Positions 16,772-29,454 of a stretch of 64,000 nucleotides of DNA are shown here, in pieces; positions within the stretch are counted from its first letter, which is position 1, and each line of letters opens with the position of its first letter. A model generated the notes under the pieces. The model saw nothing but the letters and a program-made list of their open reading frames with translations, made no database searches and had not been told where the DNA came from. A program made the position numbers and the translations under genes. The stretch spans positions 1 to 64,000 of the forward strand of contig JACPOB010000107.1 of the NCBI GenBank assembly GCA_016185145.1, given 5' to 3'. The stretch is from Rhodospirillales bacterium (GTDB lineage: Bacteria; Pseudomonadota; Alphaproteobacteria; Reyranellales; Reyranellaceae).

Positions 16772-17341
16772 TTAACGCGGTCCGCCGTGGCGATGGCCCA
16801 TCATGCCGCCCATTGGGCGCGGCCGGTCGAGCGCCGCCTTCTGCTCGGGCGACAGGGTGTCGTAGAGCGCCACGAGGCTGGGCTTCACCGCCTCGATGCG
16901 CTCGACGCGCGCCTTCATGTAGGCCTCTTCCATGCCCAGCCGATCGACGTAGTTCGGTCGCTCCTTCATCTCCGACGGCAGCGCATTGCAGCGCGCCGTG
17001 TCCTTGACGTCGGCGGCGTCCGACGCCTTGGCGAAGGCATCCCAGGCCGCCATCTGGTCGGGCTTCAGGTCGAGCTTGATCTTGAGATAGGTGCGGTTGC
17101 CGGCGCGGCGGGCAACGCGGTCGAGGCAAAATGCCTTGGGATTGAAGGCCGCGCGGTCGCGCCGGTCGGGGCCGGCGGCGGGGGGTGCCGGCGGCGTGGC
17201 CTGGGCCAACTCGAGCAGATCGTCGTCCAAAACGCTGCCGACGGCCGCCGAAGCAGGCATCGCCAGGACAAGGCCGGCCATCAGCGCGACAATCGGAGCA
17301 GAAGGGGCGGCGGCCAGAAGGAGGGGGCGGCGGAACGACAT
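16772..17341 (-). CDS. Spy/CpxP-like periplasmic LTXXQ-motif protein
   Basis: The 189-residue protein has an N-terminal signal (hydrophobic PIVALMAGLVLAMPASA, cleavage near residue 32). The mature part is helical and charged, with YLKIKLDLKPDQMAAWDAFAKASDAA and TLSPEQKAALDRP. The latter is the LTxxQ-type repeat of the Spy/CpxP family, which are periplasmic chaperones or metal- and stress-response sensors. The C-terminus is Met/His/Gly-rich (MGGMMGHRHGGPR), possibly metal-binding. It is convergent with soxR, 23 bp apart. Confidence 0.8.
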   Translation of the reverse strand: MSFRRPLLLAAAPSAPIVALMAGLVLAMPASAAVGSVLDDDLLELAQATPPAPPAAGPDRRDRAAFNPKAFCLDRVARRAGNRTYLKIKLDLKPDQMAAWDAFAKASDAADVKDTARCNALPSEMKERPNYVDRLGMEEAYMKARVERIEAVKPSLVALYDTLSPEQKAALDRPRPMGGMMGHRHGGPR

Positions 17342-17441
17342 CGTTGGACCTCACCGGATTACGCGGGATGCAACGATGATACGCGCGCTCCGCGGCCGGC
17401 GTGCCCGGTTGATGTGTTAAGTTATGTAAAGTTTGGGACCG

Positions 17442-17717
17442 TCATTTGCGTCGATAGGCGCGGACGGCGTTCAGTCCCACCCAGCCGGCGGCGGCGAGAA
17501 GCAGGAGGCTGACGATGCTCTCGGCTCGGGCAGTTTCCGGGTCCTCGGTTGGCGTCGTGAACACGGCTACGGCGACAGCGACGATCAATGCGGCAGTCAG
17601 CGCGTAGCCACCGGTCTTGACCAGGCGTGACCTGCTGGTCGTTGCAATCGTAAGGCCGACGATGATCGCCAGGCCGCCCGCCATCAGGGCCACCATTTGC
17701 AAAGTAGAGATATTCAT
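17442..17717 (-). CDS. Small membrane protein, unknown function
   Basis: This 91-residue protein has three hydrophobic segments: LQMVALMAGGLAIIVGLTIA, TGGYALTAALIVAVAVAVF and ESIVSLLLLAAAGWVGLNAV, with positive residues TSRSRLVK and RAYRRK between and after them, as expected for an inner-membrane protein. It starts 36 bp after the glpD stop on the same strand and may be co-transcribed with it. I do not recognise the family. Confidence 0.65.
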   Translation of the reverse strand: MNISTLQMVALMAGGLAIIVGLTIATTSRSRLVKTGGYALTAALIVAVAVAVFTTPTEDPETARAESIVSLLLLAAAGWVGLNAVRAYRRK

Positions 17718-17753
17718 TCGGCCCGGCTCCCCTCATCTCCCGGTATCGTACAG

Positions 17754-19292
17754 CTATGCAGAGTTGGGCCGAAGCTCGGCAAACCAGCGCGCGAAACGCT
17801 CGCGCTCGGCCTGGGTCATGTGCAGGCCTTCCTTGGTCCGCCGCCACAGCACGTCCTCGGCCTCGACCGCCCATTCGTCGCGTACCAGGTAACGTACCTC
17901 GAGCTCGTAGAGATGGCCGCCGAAATGCTGGCCGAGATCGGCCACGGTCTTGACCTCTTCCAGCAGATCGTCGATGGCCACCCCGTGCCGCCGCGTCAGC
18001 ACGCGCAGCAGCTCCTTGGGCAGGCCGGGCTTCACCACGGCCGCCGAGTTCACGAAGTTGTCGAAGGCCTGCTCGAAGGTCGGCGCATCGGCGAGCTCGC
18101 CGCCAGCCAGCGCCCGGCCGGCCGTCCATTCCACGCCCATGTGCGGATAGTATGGCGCCAGATCGCGCAAGGCGTGCTCGGCCAGCCGCCGGTAGGTCGT
18201 GATCTTGCCGCCGAACACCGACAGCAGCGGCGCCGTCCCCACCGCGCCATCGATTTCGAGGTGATAGTCGCGCGTCACCGCCGAGGGATTGTCGTCGCCG
18301 TCGTCGAACAATGGGCGCACGCCGGAATAGGTCCACACAACGTCGGCCGGCCGCACCGGCTTTGCCATGTAGTAGCTCGCGATCTCGCAGAGATAGTCGA
18401 TCTCTTCCTGGGTGCAGACGGGCTTCTTGTCGCTCGATTCGACGGGGATGTCGGTGGTGCCGATCACGGAGAAGGAGCGCTCGTAGGGGATGATGAAGAC
18501 GATGCGCCCGTCCTTGTTCTGCAGGATGAAGGCGTGATCGCCGTCGTAGAGTCGCGGCACGATGATATGGCTGCCCTTGATCAGGCGCACGCGCTTGTTG
18601 GTCCTGATCGGCGTCTGCTCGTCGAGGAAGTGCTTCACCCAGGGTCCGGTCGCATTGACCAGGCCGCGCGCTTGCAGCTTCACCGTGGCGCCGTCGGGCG
18701 CGCTGAGCTCGATGTTCCACAGCTTGCCGTCGTCGCTGCGCCGTGCCGATGTGCAGCGATGGCGGGAGAAGATGCGCGCGCCCATCCCGCGCGCCGACAT
18801 GAGGTTGGCGATCACTAGCCGGGCGTCGTCGACCCAGGCGTCGGAATAGACGAAGCCGTTCTTGAAATATGCTTTCAGCCCGGCGCCGAACTTCGAGCTC
18901 GGCAGGTCGACCGCGATCGACTTGGGCAGGGTCATGTGCCAGTCGAGATGGTCGTAGAGGAACAGGCCGAGCCGCAGCATCCAGCGCGGCCGAAGATGCG
19001 GCTCGTGCGGCAGCACGAAGCGGAGCGGGAAGGAGAGGTGCGGCGCCTTGGCCAGAAGCACCTCGCGCTCCTGCAGGGCCTCGCGCACCAGCCGGAACTC
19101 GTAGTGCTCCAGATAGCGCAGGCCGCCATGGATCAGCTTGGTCGAGGCCGAGGAGGTGTGACTGGCGAAGTCGTGCATCTCGCACAGCCCGACCTTGAGT
19201 GCCCGCCCCACCGCGTCGCAGGCGATGCCCGCGCCATTGATCCCGCCGCCCACTACGAACAGGTCGAGCGGCGTCTCTCCACTTCCATTCAT
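17754..19292 (-). CDS. glpD: Aerobic glycerol-3-phosphate dehydrogenase
   Basis: The 512-residue flavoprotein begins TPLDLFVVGGGINGAGIACDAVGRALKVGLCEMHDFASHTSSASTKLIHGGLRYLEHYEF. It has the FAD-binding GGGINGAGIA motif and the SSASTKLIHGGLRYLE block specific to GlpD. Later blocks NATGPWVKHFL and RVRLIKGSHIIVP are also diagnostic. It oxidises sn-glycerol 3-phosphate to dihydroxyacetone phosphate at the inner membrane and passes electrons to quinone. No glpK, glpF or glpR is adjacent, so it is a stand-alone copy. Confidence 0.95.
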   Translation of the reverse strand: MNGSGETPLDLFVVGGGINGAGIACDAVGRALKVGLCEMHDFASHTSSASTKLIHGGLRYLEHYEFRLVREALQEREVLLAKAPHLSFPLRFVLPHEPHLRPRWMLRLGLFLYDHLDWHMTLPKSIAVDLPSSKFGAGLKAYFKNGFVYSDAWVDDARLVIANLMSARGMGARIFSRHRCTSARRSDDGKLWNIELSAPDGATVKLQARGLVNATGPWVKHFLDEQTPIRTNKRVRLIKGSHIIVPRLYDGDHAFILQNKDGRIVFIIPYERSFSVIGTTDIPVESSDKKPVCTQEEIDYLCEIASYYMAKPVRPADVVWTYSGVRPLFDDGDDNPSAVTRDYHLEIDGAVGTAPLLSVFGGKITTYRRLAEHALRDLAPYYPHMGVEWTAGRALAGGELADAPTFEQAFDNFVNSAAVVKPGLPKELLRVLTRRHGVAIDDLLEEVKTVADLGQHFGGHLYELEVRYLVRDEWAVEAEDVLWRRTKEGLHMTQAERERFARWFAELRPNSA

Positions 19293-19346
19293 GACCGCAG
19301 GGTATAGCGCGCTTGACCGAAAGTTGCAGGGACCTCAAATGGCCGC

Positions 19347-19625
19347 ATGGGATTTCTGCTCAAGATCATCCTGTTCGGCGTCGCGGTTTACGCCGCGTGG
19401 AAGACTTTTTCCCGCTGGAAAGGCCTGTGGGACAAGTTCGTCGGCAAGCCTGACGAACCTGCACGGCCCGCGCCGCCGCCGCCCCGGCCACCGGCGGAGC
19501 CCCTGGCGACCCGCAAGGTCGCCATCCAGGAGACCGTCCAGTGCGCCGGCTGCGGTGCCTATAATCCTGCCGATGCTGAAAAATGCGGCCAATGCGGCCG
19601 TCCCCAGTCGCATCCACAGTCATAG
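19347..19625 (+). CDS. Small membrane-anchored zinc-ribbon protein
   Basis: The 92-residue protein has one N-terminal membrane helix (FLLKIILFGVAVYAAWKTF), a proline-rich linker and a C-terminal four-cysteine zinc ribbon, VQCAGCGAYNPADAEKCGQCGRP (CxxC...CxxC). The ribbon would face the cytoplasm or periplasm depending on orientation. It is divergent from glpD and lies 126 bp before glyQ. The function is unknown; similar small ribbon proteins are often annotated as DUF or FmdB-like. Confidence 0.75.
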   Translation: MGFLLKIILFGVAVYAAWKTFSRWKGLWDKFVGKPDEPARPAPPPPRPPAEPLATRKVAIQETVQCAGCGAYNPADAEKCGQCGRPQSHPQS

Positions 19626-19751
19626 GGCCGCAGTCCGAATTGACCCGGTCGGCAGAGTTGACCGGCCTGGGGGTGGCACCTATTTTGCCGCACCGCAACA
19701 ACGGCCTTAAGTCGTAGAAACAAAAGGCCTTCTGAGCTTCGGGGTATACCG

Positions 19752-20651
19752 GTGTCCGAACCCTCAGCACGCCTCAAGCCGACGTGCTTCCAGGAACTCA
19801 TTCTGACCCTGCAGGATTATTGGGCGCGCCAGGGCTGCCTGATCCTGCAGCCGTTCGACATGGAGATGGGGGCGGGGACCTTCCATACGGCAACGACCCT
19901 GCGCGCGCTGGGGCCGAAGGCCTGGTACGCCGCCTACGTGCAGCCATCACGCCGGCCGACGGATGGGCGCTACGGCGACAATCCTATGCGCCTTCAGCAT
20001 TACTACCAGTTCCAGGCTATCCTGAAGCCGTCGCCGTCCGACATCCTCGAGCGCTATCTCGGCTCGCTGGAGGCGATTGGCATCGACACTTCCCTGCACG
20101 ACATCCGTTTCGTCGAGGACGACTGGGAAAGCCCGACGCTCGGCGCCTGGGGGTTGGGCTGGGAAGTATGGTGCGACGGCTCGGAGATCAGCCAGTTCAC
20201 CTACTTCCAGCAGGTCGGCGGCATCGATGTCGACCTGGTCTCGGGCGAGATCACTTACGGCCTGGAACGGCTGGCCATGTACCTGTTCGACAAGAAGTCG
20301 ATCTACGACCTGCCGTTCAATCGCACGGACTCGGAAGTGCCGCTCACCTACGGCGATGTGTTCCTGCAGAACGAACGTGAGCAGTCGGCCTACAATTTCG
20401 AGCATGCCGATACCGACATGCTGTTCCGCCATTTCGCCGACGCCGAGAAGGAATGCGGCCGGCTGATCGAGCGCAAGCTGCCGCTGCCCGCGTACGAGCA
20501 ATGCATCAAGGCCTCGCACTGCTTCAACCTCCTGGACGCGCGCGGCGTGATCAGCGTCACCGAGCGGCAGAGCTATATCCTGCGCGTGCGGGATCTCGCC
20601 AAGGCGTGCTGCGAGGCTTGGCTCGTCACCCAGAAGAAGGAAGCGGCTTGA
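19752..20651 (+). CDS. glyQ: Glycine--tRNA ligase alpha subunit
   Basis: The 299-residue protein starts at a GTG and contains [48 protein letters not shown] sequence, [27 protein letters not shown] and [22 protein letters not shown], which are all diagnostic of bacterial GlyQ. It forms an alpha2beta2 enzyme with GlyS and charges tRNA-Gly. GlyS starts 3 bp after its stop. Confidence 0.97.
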   Translation: MSEPSARLKPTCFQELILTLQDYWARQGCLILQPFDMEMGAGTFHTATTLRALGPKAWYAAYVQPSRRPTDGRYGDNPMRLQHYYQFQAILKPSPSDILERYLGSLEAIGIDTSLHDIRFVEDDWESPTLGAWGLGWEVWCDGSEISQFTYFQQVGGIDVDLVSGEITYGLERLAMYLFDKKSIYDLPFNRTDSEVPLTYGDVFLQNEREQSAYNFEHADTDMLFRHFADAEKECGRLIERKLPLPAYEQCIKASHCFNLLDARGVISVTERQSYILRVRDLAKACCEAWLVTQKKEAA

Positions 20652-20654
20652 ACT

Positions 20655-22706
20655 ATGGCTGAGCTGCTTCTCGAGCTTCTGAGCGAAGAGATCCCTGCAC
20701 GCATGCAGGCGCGGGCCGCGGATGATCTCAAACGGCTGGTGAGCGACGGCCTGAAGGCCGCCGGCCTGGAATTCAAGGACGCCCGCGCCTTCGCGACGCC
20801 GCGACGGCTGACGCTGGTGGTCGACGGCCTGCCAACGGCGCGCGCCGATGTCAGCGAGGAGCGCCGCGGGCCGCGCGTCGGGGCGCCCGAGCAGGCCGTC
20901 CAGGGCTTCCTCAGGGCCGCGGGTCTCGCCTCGCTCGACCAGGCCGAGAAGCGCGACACCGGCAAGGGTGAGTTCTGGTTCGCCGTGATCCGCAAGAAGG
21001 GTGGTCCGACGGCTGAAGCGCTGCCTGCCGTCATCGACGCCGCCATGAAGGCATTGCCGTGGCCCAAGTCGATGAAGTGGGGGAGCGGGACCATGACCTG
21101 GGTGCGGCCGTTGCAGTCGATCGTCGCCCTGTTCGACGGCAAGGTGCTGGCCGGAGAGGTGGCGCCGGGCGGCGAGATGGCGCCGATCGGGTTCGGCGAC
21201 ACCACGCGTGGCCATCGTTTTCTCAGCAAGGGCACCATCAAGGTCTCGGGCTTCGAAGACTACGTCGCCAAGCTCAGGGCGGCGCACGTGGTGCTGGACC
21301 CGGCCGAGCGCAAGAAGATCGTGCTGGAGGGCGCAGAGAAGCTCTGCGCCGAGGCGCAGGTCGCGCTCCGGCAGGATGACGGCCTGCTCGAAGAGGTGGC
21401 GGGACTGGTCGAATGGCCGGTGCCGTTGCTGGGCACCATCGATTCCCGGTTCATGGATGTTCCGCCCGAGGTCCTGATCGTGTCGATGAAGACGCATCAG
21501 CGCTACTTCACGACCAACACCAAGGCCGGCGTGCTCGCCAATCGCTTCGTCGTCGTGGCCAACAACGTCGCTCGGGATGGCGGCAAGACGATCGTGGACG
21601 GCAACGAGCGCGTGCTGCGCTCGCGCCTGTCCGATGCCAAGTTCTTCTGGGATCAGGACCGCAAGGTCCGGCTGGAGGAGCGGCTCCCGGCGCTCAAGGA
21701 CATGGTCTTCCATGCCAAGCTCGGCACCCAGGCCGATCGCGTCGCGCGCATCGAGATCATGGCCGACAAGATCGCCCCCCACGTTGCGGGCGCCGACCTT
21801 GCCCATGCGATCCTGGCGGCGCACCTCTGCAAGGCCGACCTGCGGAGCGGCATGGTCGGCGAGTTCCCCGAGCTGCAGGGCATCATGGGCCGCTACTACG
21901 CGCTGGAAGAGAAGCTTCCGGCCGCCATTGCCGATGCCATCGGCGATCACTATGCGCCTGCCGGTCCCAACGACCGTTGCCCGAGCGCGCCGGTCTCCAT
22001 CGTCGTCGCGCTGGCCGACAAGCTCGATACGCTCACCAGCTTCTGGTCGATCGGCGAGAAGCCGACCGGTTCGCGCGATCCGTTTGCGCTGCGCCGCGCC
22101 GCACTCGGCGTCATCCGCATCGTCGTCGAGAACGGCATCCGCTTGCCGCTCAGGAAATTCTTCGACGCCGACGACCTCATGGCCTTCTTCGCCGACCGCC
22201 TGAAGGTGCAGATGCGCGAGAAGGGCGTGCGCCACGACGTCGTCGACGCGGTGTTCGCCCTGGGCGGCGAGGACGATCTGGTGCGCCTGCTGGCGCGGGT
22301 CGAAGCGGTGCAGTCGTTCCTCGGCACGGAGGCGGGAAGGAATTTGCTGACCGCCTACGGCCGTGCGGCAAACATCGTGCGGGCCGAGGAGAGGAAGGAC
22401 AAGACCCTCGGCGCGAAGATCGCCGGTGCGCCCGATGCCGGGTTGATGGAACAAGCCGAAGAGAAAGCCGTTGCTTCTGCCTTGGCCGAGGTTGAGCGTC
22501 TTGTGAAATCTGCGTTGCAGCGCGAGGGTTTCGCCGACGCGATGAATGCCTTTGCCGATTTGCGCGGACCCATCGACTCTTTCTTCGAAAAGGTCACAGT
22601 CAATGTTGCTGAGAAACCCGATTTGCGGCTGAACCGACTGAAATTGCTCAACCAGATACGCGTCACCATGGATTCGGTGGCGGATTTCTCCAGGATCGAG
22701 GGCTGA
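20655..22706 (+). CDS. glyS: Glycine--tRNA ligase beta subunit
   Basis: The 683-residue protein begins [18 protein letters not shown], the standard start of Gly[35 protein letters not shown] and [28 protein letters not shown] are family blocks. The C-terminal DALR-type anticodon-binding region ends [26 protein letters not shown] sequence. Length is normal. It sits 3 bp after glyQ and 2 bp before ppdK, so the three are one transcription unit. Confidence 0.97.
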   Translation: MAELLLELLSEEIPARMQARAADDLKRLVSDGLKAAGLEFKDARAFATPRRLTLVVDGLPTARADVSEERRGPRVGAPEQAVQGFLRAAGLASLDQAEKRDTGKGEFWFAVIRKKGGPTAEALPAVIDAAMKALPWPKSMKWGSGTMTWVRPLQSIVALFDGKVLAGEVAPGGEMAPIGFGDTTRGHRFLSKGTIKVSGFEDYVAKLRAAHVVLDPAERKKIVLEGAEKLCAEAQVALRQDDGLLEEVAGLVEWPVPLLGTIDSRFMDVPPEVLIVSMKTHQRYFTTNTKAGVLANRFVVVANNVARDGGKTIVDGNERVLRSRLSDAKFFWDQDRKVRLEERLPALKDMVFHAKLGTQADRVARIEIMADKIAPHVAGADLAHAILAAHLCKADLRSGMVGEFPELQGIMGRYYALEEKLPAAIADAIGDHYAPAGPNDRCPSAPVSIVVALADKLDTLTSFWSIGEKPTGSRDPFALRRAALGVIRIVVENGIRLPLRKFFDADDLMAFFADRLKVQMREKGVRHDVVDAVFALGGEDDLVRLLARVEAVQSFLGTEAGRNLLTAYGRAANIVRAEERKDKTLGAKIAGAPDAGLMEQAEEKAVASALAEVERLVKSALQREGFADAMNAFADLRGPIDSFFEKVTVNVAEKPDLRLNRLKLLNQIRVTMDSVADFSRIEG

Positions 22707-22708
22707 GA

Positions 22709-25380
<2,672 letters not shown>

Positions 25381-25384
<4 letters not shown>

Positions 25385-26310
25385 CGCTTTCGGCGCTTCG
25401 TGGCGGCGGCAAGCGGGCCCTGGCGGCCGCGCTTGCCGACTTGGAGCGCAATCCCGAGGGCGAAAAGGCGCAGGCGCTGCTCGATGCCGCCTGGCGCGAA
25501 CCCAAGGCGCATGTCGTGGGCATCACCGGACCGCCGGGCGTCGGCAAGTCCTCGCTGTGCGCGGCGCTGGTCGCCGCCTGGCGCAAGGCTGGCAAGACCG
25601 TGGGCGTGATCGCGGTCGATCCTTCCTCCAAGTCGAGTGGCGGCGCCTTGCTGGGCGATCGCGTGCGCATCGTCCATGACAGCGCCGACGAGGGCAGCTT
25701 CGTCCGCTCCATGGCGGCGCGAGACCGGCTGGGCGGGCTCGCCGACCAGACGCTCGCTTCCATGGTGCTGATGCGCGCCATGTTCGATCGCGTGCTGATC
25801 GAGACCGTGGGCGTCGGCCAGTCGGAGACCGACGTGGCGGGCGTCGCCGACACCGTCGTGTTCTGCGTCCAGCCGGGCTCGGGCGATTCCCTGCAGTTCA
25901 TGAAAGCAGGCATCGTCGAGATCCCGCATCTGATCGTCGTCACCAAGGCCGACCTGAGAGGGGCGGCCGAACGGGCGCGCGCCGACGTGGCCGGTGCGCT
26001 GTCGCTGGCCACGGCCGGGGACGAGTGGCCGGTCAGGACGCTCGCGGCCTCCTCGCGCAACGGCGAAGGCATCGACAAGCTCGTCGCGGCCCTCGAAGCC
26101 CATCGCGAGCACCTGTCGGTCGGCAATCGCCTCGTCGTCGCCCGCCATCGCCAGAGCGAGGGCTGGATCGCCGAATCGCTGCGCGACCGTTTTGGCCGCG
26201 AAGGCATTGCCAGGCTCGGCCGTCTCGGCTTCGATTTCAGCCTGCCTGCCGGCGCTCAGCCCTTTCTGCGACTGCGCGAGCTCGGCGCCATGCTGGGAGA
26301 GAAACGATGA
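25381..26310 (+). CDS. meaB: MeaB/ArgK-family GTPase (methylmalonyl-CoA mutase chaperone)
   Basis: The 309-residue G3E-type GTPase has Walker [18 protein letters not shown] (residues about 44-60), [23 protein letters not shown], the switch block [32 protein letters not shown] and the NKxD-like TKADL. MeaB loads and protects B12-dependent acyl-CoA mutases. No mutase gene is in the window, so its partner must be elsewhere. The ATG at 25381 overlaps the ppdK stop, and the stop overlaps the HIT start, both by 4 bases. Confidence 0.92.
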
Positions 26311-26732
26311 GCCATCCGACCGACGCCAACTGCATCTTCTGCAAGATCGTTGCGGGCCAGATCCCGAGCTACAAGCTCGTGGAAGACGACAAGACCATCG
26401 CCTTCATGGACATCAACCCGGTGAACCCGGGTCACTCGCTTTCCGTCGCCAAGGGGCATTGGCCCACGGTCGACGTCATCCCGACCGACGTGCTGGGCGC
26501 CGTGGCCGCGACCGCGCAGAAGGTCGCCAAGGCAGTGATCAGCGAACTGAAGCCCAACGGCGTGAACCTGTTGCAGGCCAACGGCCCCGGCGCCGGGCAG
26601 AGCGTGCCGCACCTGCACATCCACATCATGCCGCGCCGGCCCAACGACGGCGTCGCGCTGAACTGGGAATACAAGCCCGGCGACAAGGCCGAGATCGAGG
26701 CGATCTACAAGCGGCTGAAGGCGGTTCTGTAG
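26307..26732 (+). CDS. HIT-family nucleotide-binding protein
   Basis: This 141-residue protein opens NCIFCKIVAGQIPSYKLVEDDKTIAFMDINPVNPGHSLSVAK and has the catalytic histidine triad QSVPHLHIHIMPR near residue 100. Bacterial HIT proteins of this type (HinT-like) hydrolyse AMP-linked phosphoramidates such as aminoacyl-AMP-lysine. Being in the same operon as glycyl-tRNA synthetase fits a role in clearing adenylate by-products, but that is inference. It is the last gene of the operon 19752-26732 and is followed by a family B repeat. Confidence 0.93.
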   Translation: MSHPTDANCIFCKIVAGQIPSYKLVEDDKTIAFMDINPVNPGHSLSVAKGHWPTVDVIPTDVLGAVAATAQKVAKAVISELKPNGVNLLQANGPGAGQSVPHLHIHIMPRRPNDGVALNWEYKPGDKAEIEAIYKRLKAVL

Positions 26733-26742
26733 TCTGCTGGGC

Positions 26743-26940
26743 GCGCGCCACTCCAGTGGCGCGTCATGAGGCAATCGATCCAACAACACCTCACCCTGAG
26801 GAGCATCGCGGAGCGATGCGTCTCGAAGGGTGGGCACCAGCTTGATGTCGCCCGCCCTTCGAGACGCGCCCTTCGGGCGCTCCTCAGGGTGAGGTGATGG
26901 GGTTGCTATCCTGCAATGACGCGCCACTGGAGTGGCGCGC
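26743..26940. repeat. Composite family B repeat, copy 1
   Basis: Perfect 25-bp inverted arms at 26743-26767 and 26916-26940 (containing GCGCCACTCCAGTGGCGC) enclose an inner palindromic core at 26789-26894 that begins CCTCACCCTGAGGAGC and ends GCTCCTCAGGGTGAGG. Within the core are TCTCGAAGGGTGGG and its inverse CCCGCCCTTCGAGA, and small hairpins ATCGC-GGA-GCGAT and GCGCCC-TTC-GGGCGC. It separates the convergent HIT and LysR genes, so it can act as a two-way terminator. A second complete copy is at 55837-56036. Confidence 0.92.
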
Positions 26941-26949
26941 CCCCAGCGG

Positions 26950-27909
26950 TCAGGCCGCCGCCAGCGGCGTGCCGCGCACCGTGCTCGAGAACCACTCGCG
27001 CTCGTCCTGGCGGAACTGCTCGCGCACGTAGTCGATCACCGTGCGGATGCGGGCGCCCTTGTTGGTTTCCTCGTGGCTCACCAGCCAGATGTCGCGCACG
27101 ATCTTGAGATCGATCGGGGCGGCGACGAGGTTCGACGACTTGGTGACGTAGTCGGGAAACACGGAGACGCCGTAGCCGACTTTGACTGCTTCGACGGCGG
27201 CGTAGGACGAGTTGGTGCGCAGTACGACCGACGTGCTGCGCTCGACCATCTCGCTCCACGGCTTCATCGCCGCCAGACTGTGCAGCGTCGTGTGGTCGAC
27301 GATGTGATGGTTCCGCAGATCGTCCGTGTCCTGCGGCAGGCCATAGCGCTCGATGTAGGACGGCGCGGCGAAGATCGAGAAGTTGACTTGGCCGACGCGT
27401 GCGGCAACGAGCTGGTTGGACGTCGGGCGGAAGAAGCGGATGGCGAGATCGGCCTGGCGCGTGGCAAGGTCGAGCACCTGATCGCTTGCGATCACCTGGA
27501 CGACGATGTCGGGATGGGTGCGGCGCAGCTGGCCGAGCCGCGCCACCAGCCAATTCGCAGCTATGCCTTCCGTGGCCGCTATTCGCACGATGCCGGCCAT
27601 TTCGCGGTCCAAGCCGGCGAGATGACGCTCGATCGACGTGGCGTTCGTCATCATCGACTCGGCCTGCACCAGGACGCCACGGGCCGCCGGCGTTACTTCC
27701 ATGCCGTGGCGGTGACGATCGAACAGCTTGGCGCCCAGCCGGCGCTCGAGCGCCTGAATGCGCCGGCCGACTGTGGTCTGTTTGGTGTTAAGTTGCGTTG
27801 CAGCAGCGCTAAAACTGCCAGTTTTTGCAACCGCTAAGAAAAAACGTACATCGTCCCAGTCCCCGAGAATGTTCGGGACCTTGCTCTTTTGCGGGGGGGT
27901 CGTGACCAT
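26950..27909 (-). CDS. LysR-family transcriptional regulator
   Basis: The 319-residue protein is a full-length LysR regulator. The N-terminal helix-turn-helix is WDDVRFFLAVAKTGSFSAAATQLNTKQTTVGRRIQALERRLGAKLFDR (residues about 18-65), followed by a normal effector-binding domain with GIVRIAATEGIAANWLVARLGQL. The VGRRI variant of the recognition helix is seen in a large alphaproteobacterial subgroup. No gene is directly divergent except the module at 28158, 248 bp away, which it could regulate from the AT-rich gap 27910-28157. Confidence 0.92.
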   Translation of the reverse strand: MVTTPPQKSKVPNILGDWDDVRFFLAVAKTGSFSAAATQLNTKQTTVGRRIQALERRLGAKLFDRHRHGMEVTPAARGVLVQAESMMTNATSIERHLAGLDREMAGIVRIAATEGIAANWLVARLGQLRRTHPDIVVQVIASDQVLDLATRQADLAIRFFRPTSNQLVAARVGQVNFSIFAAPSYIERYGLPQDTDDLRNHHIVDHTTLHSLAAMKPWSEMVERSTSVVLRTNSSYAAVEAVKVGYGVSVFPDYVTKSSNLVAAPIDLKIVRDIWLVSHEETNKGARIRTVIDYVREQFRQDEREWFSSTVRGTPLAAA

Positions 27910-28157
27910 CGTAACAATCGATACAATATGGGTGCCGGACTGAAGTTTACTTGAAAGAAACCGCGTGGTTTATCTTAACACCATTATTGAGGAAATGTCG
28001 GTTTCTGTCTCGATTATAGGGCATTAGGCAGTTTTTTCGCCAGCTCGCCATAGACGACTACTGCGTATCCAGCTCTCGCATTCGTTAGTCAATCAATCCG
28101 TGATTCGCCCATGATTGTGGGCCGATTGACGCGTAGTAACGGGGCTAGGGTGCTCGG

Positions 28158-29453
28158 GTGGCCGCCATCGACTCGGACAGGAAATCGACGACATTGTCGG
28201 CGTTTGCCGGCAAGTTCGCCCGTTACGTGCGCAGCCCGTCGACGCGCATGGCGGCGTTTACGGGTCTGCTTTTCTATTTGAGCTATGCGTACGCGCATAG
28301 CAGCGGGACTAACGCGGCGCTGATCGGCGTGTCAGTCTTCATCGGGATCTTCATCCCGAGCTACGCCAAGCTCAGCAACAAGGCCGAACTGTGGGCCAAC
28401 AATAGGTTCGGCTTCGTTACCGCTGGCCGGCTGGGGAGGTTCATCCCCCAGTACGCATTCAACTTGGCGGCATTCGGGATCATGACGTGGGGTGGGGCTC
28501 TGGACCGCGGCGGCATCGCGTCGGTGGGCGGTTTTGCGTCTGCCGCGCTCGTCACGTCGCTGGCTTCCCAGGGTATCCAGTATCTTGCGCTCTACCTGTT
28601 CGCGCGCGGCGTGGGTGATGCCAATCGCAATGTCCAGATCGGCCTGTCGTTCGTCATCGTGCTGACTGCGCTCGGCACGGCGGGCCTGCCCTTCGTGCGC
28701 GAGGCATTCCTCGTGCTCGGCTTCGGCCTCGGGGCGGTGCTGTTCGGCGTGGGGCTCCTGTCGGACATCCGGTCGGTGGCGGCGCCGAAGGGCGGCGTCG
28801 GCATGTTTTTCGGCACGTTCAACCCCTTCCACAACACCCATCTCACGATCGTGCGGCGTGCCATCGCCGAGCGCGGGCTGGACAAGGTGATCATCCATCC
28901 GACTCTGATCCCGCGCCTGCATGCCGATGCGTTTCGCAAGGGCCAGCTCCGGGTCGGCCGGCTGGAGAACGGCTTCCAGATCTACGAGACCACGGACAAG
29001 GCCGACGTCAACGTCGACTACCTGCCGACCGGCAACATGTTCCTTCCGCCCGACACGCGGCAGGCGCTGATCGAGCTCGCGGTCGCCGAGGCAGGGCTGG
29101 GCGACAAGGTCGAGCTCGCCTTCTATCGCGAGATCTACGACACCAAGGGCTTCCACGGCGTGGTTGCCGAGATCAAGCGGCGCAATCCCGGCGTGCGATT
29201 GCATTGCCTGCACGGCACCGACTTCGGCGGCATGTGGATACGGCAGATCTGCGACGAGAGTGGATGGATCTATCCGTGGCGCATCCTGCGCCGCGACGGC
29301 GTTTCGGCGACGGCGATCCGCAAGGGTGCGAAGGGCATGACGTCGGGGGTGGTGACCGACGTTCTCGAGCAACTGACAGAAAATCGTCCGGTTGTGACGG
29401 CTGGGGGCCGCCGCTTTCGGAACGACAACGGAGTACTGACCGAGGGGGCTTAG
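28158..29453 (+). CDS. Membrane-anchored NadD-like nucleotidyltransferase, unknown substrate
   Basis: The 431-residue protein, read from a GTG start, is a fusion. Residues about 31-205 form five or six membrane segments (for example AAFTGLLFYLSYAYA, AALIGVSVFIGIFIP, IQYLALYLFARG, LVLGFGLGAVLFGVGLL). Residues 212-400 form a HIGH-type nucleotidyltransferase: GMFFGTFNPFHNTHL (219-229) holds the G-x-F-x-P-x-H-x-x-H motif and VSATAIRKG (382-390) the ISSTxxR-like motif of the NadD/CoaD superfamily. It should transfer a nucleotide to a phosphorylated acceptor at the membrane. Two sister GNAT genes follow at 1-bp and 14-bp spacing. I know of no characterised protein with this architecture. Confidence 0.75.
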   Translation: MAAIDSDRKSTTLSAFAGKFARYVRSPSTRMAAFTGLLFYLSYAYAHSSGTNAALIGVSVFIGIFIPSYAKLSNKAELWANNRFGFVTAGRLGRFIPQYAFNLAAFGIMTWGGALDRGGIASVGGFASAALVTSLASQGIQYLALYLFARGVGDANRNVQIGLSFVIVLTALGTAGLPFVREAFLVLGFGLGAVLFGVGLLSDIRSVAAPKGGVGMFFGTFNPFHNTHLTIVRRAIAERGLDKVIIHPTLIPRLHADAFRKGQLRVGRLENGFQIYETTDKADVNVDYLPTGNMFLPPDTRQALIELAVAEAGLGDKVELAFYREIYDTKGFHGVVAEIKRRNPGVRLHCLHGTDFGGMWIRQICDESGWIYPWRILRRDGVSATAIRKGAKGMTSGVVTDVLEQLTENRPVVTAGGRRFRNDNGVLTEGA

Positions 29454-29454
29454 C

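Noticed and set aside
19947-22454. An 835-codon minus-strand open frame across glyQ/glyS
   Set aside because: A shadow of glyQS, with no recognisable motif.
26740-26945. Family B repeats as a CRISPR array or insertion sequence
   Set aside because: There are no regularly spaced units with unique spacers and no transposase gene; the structure is a single nested palindrome.
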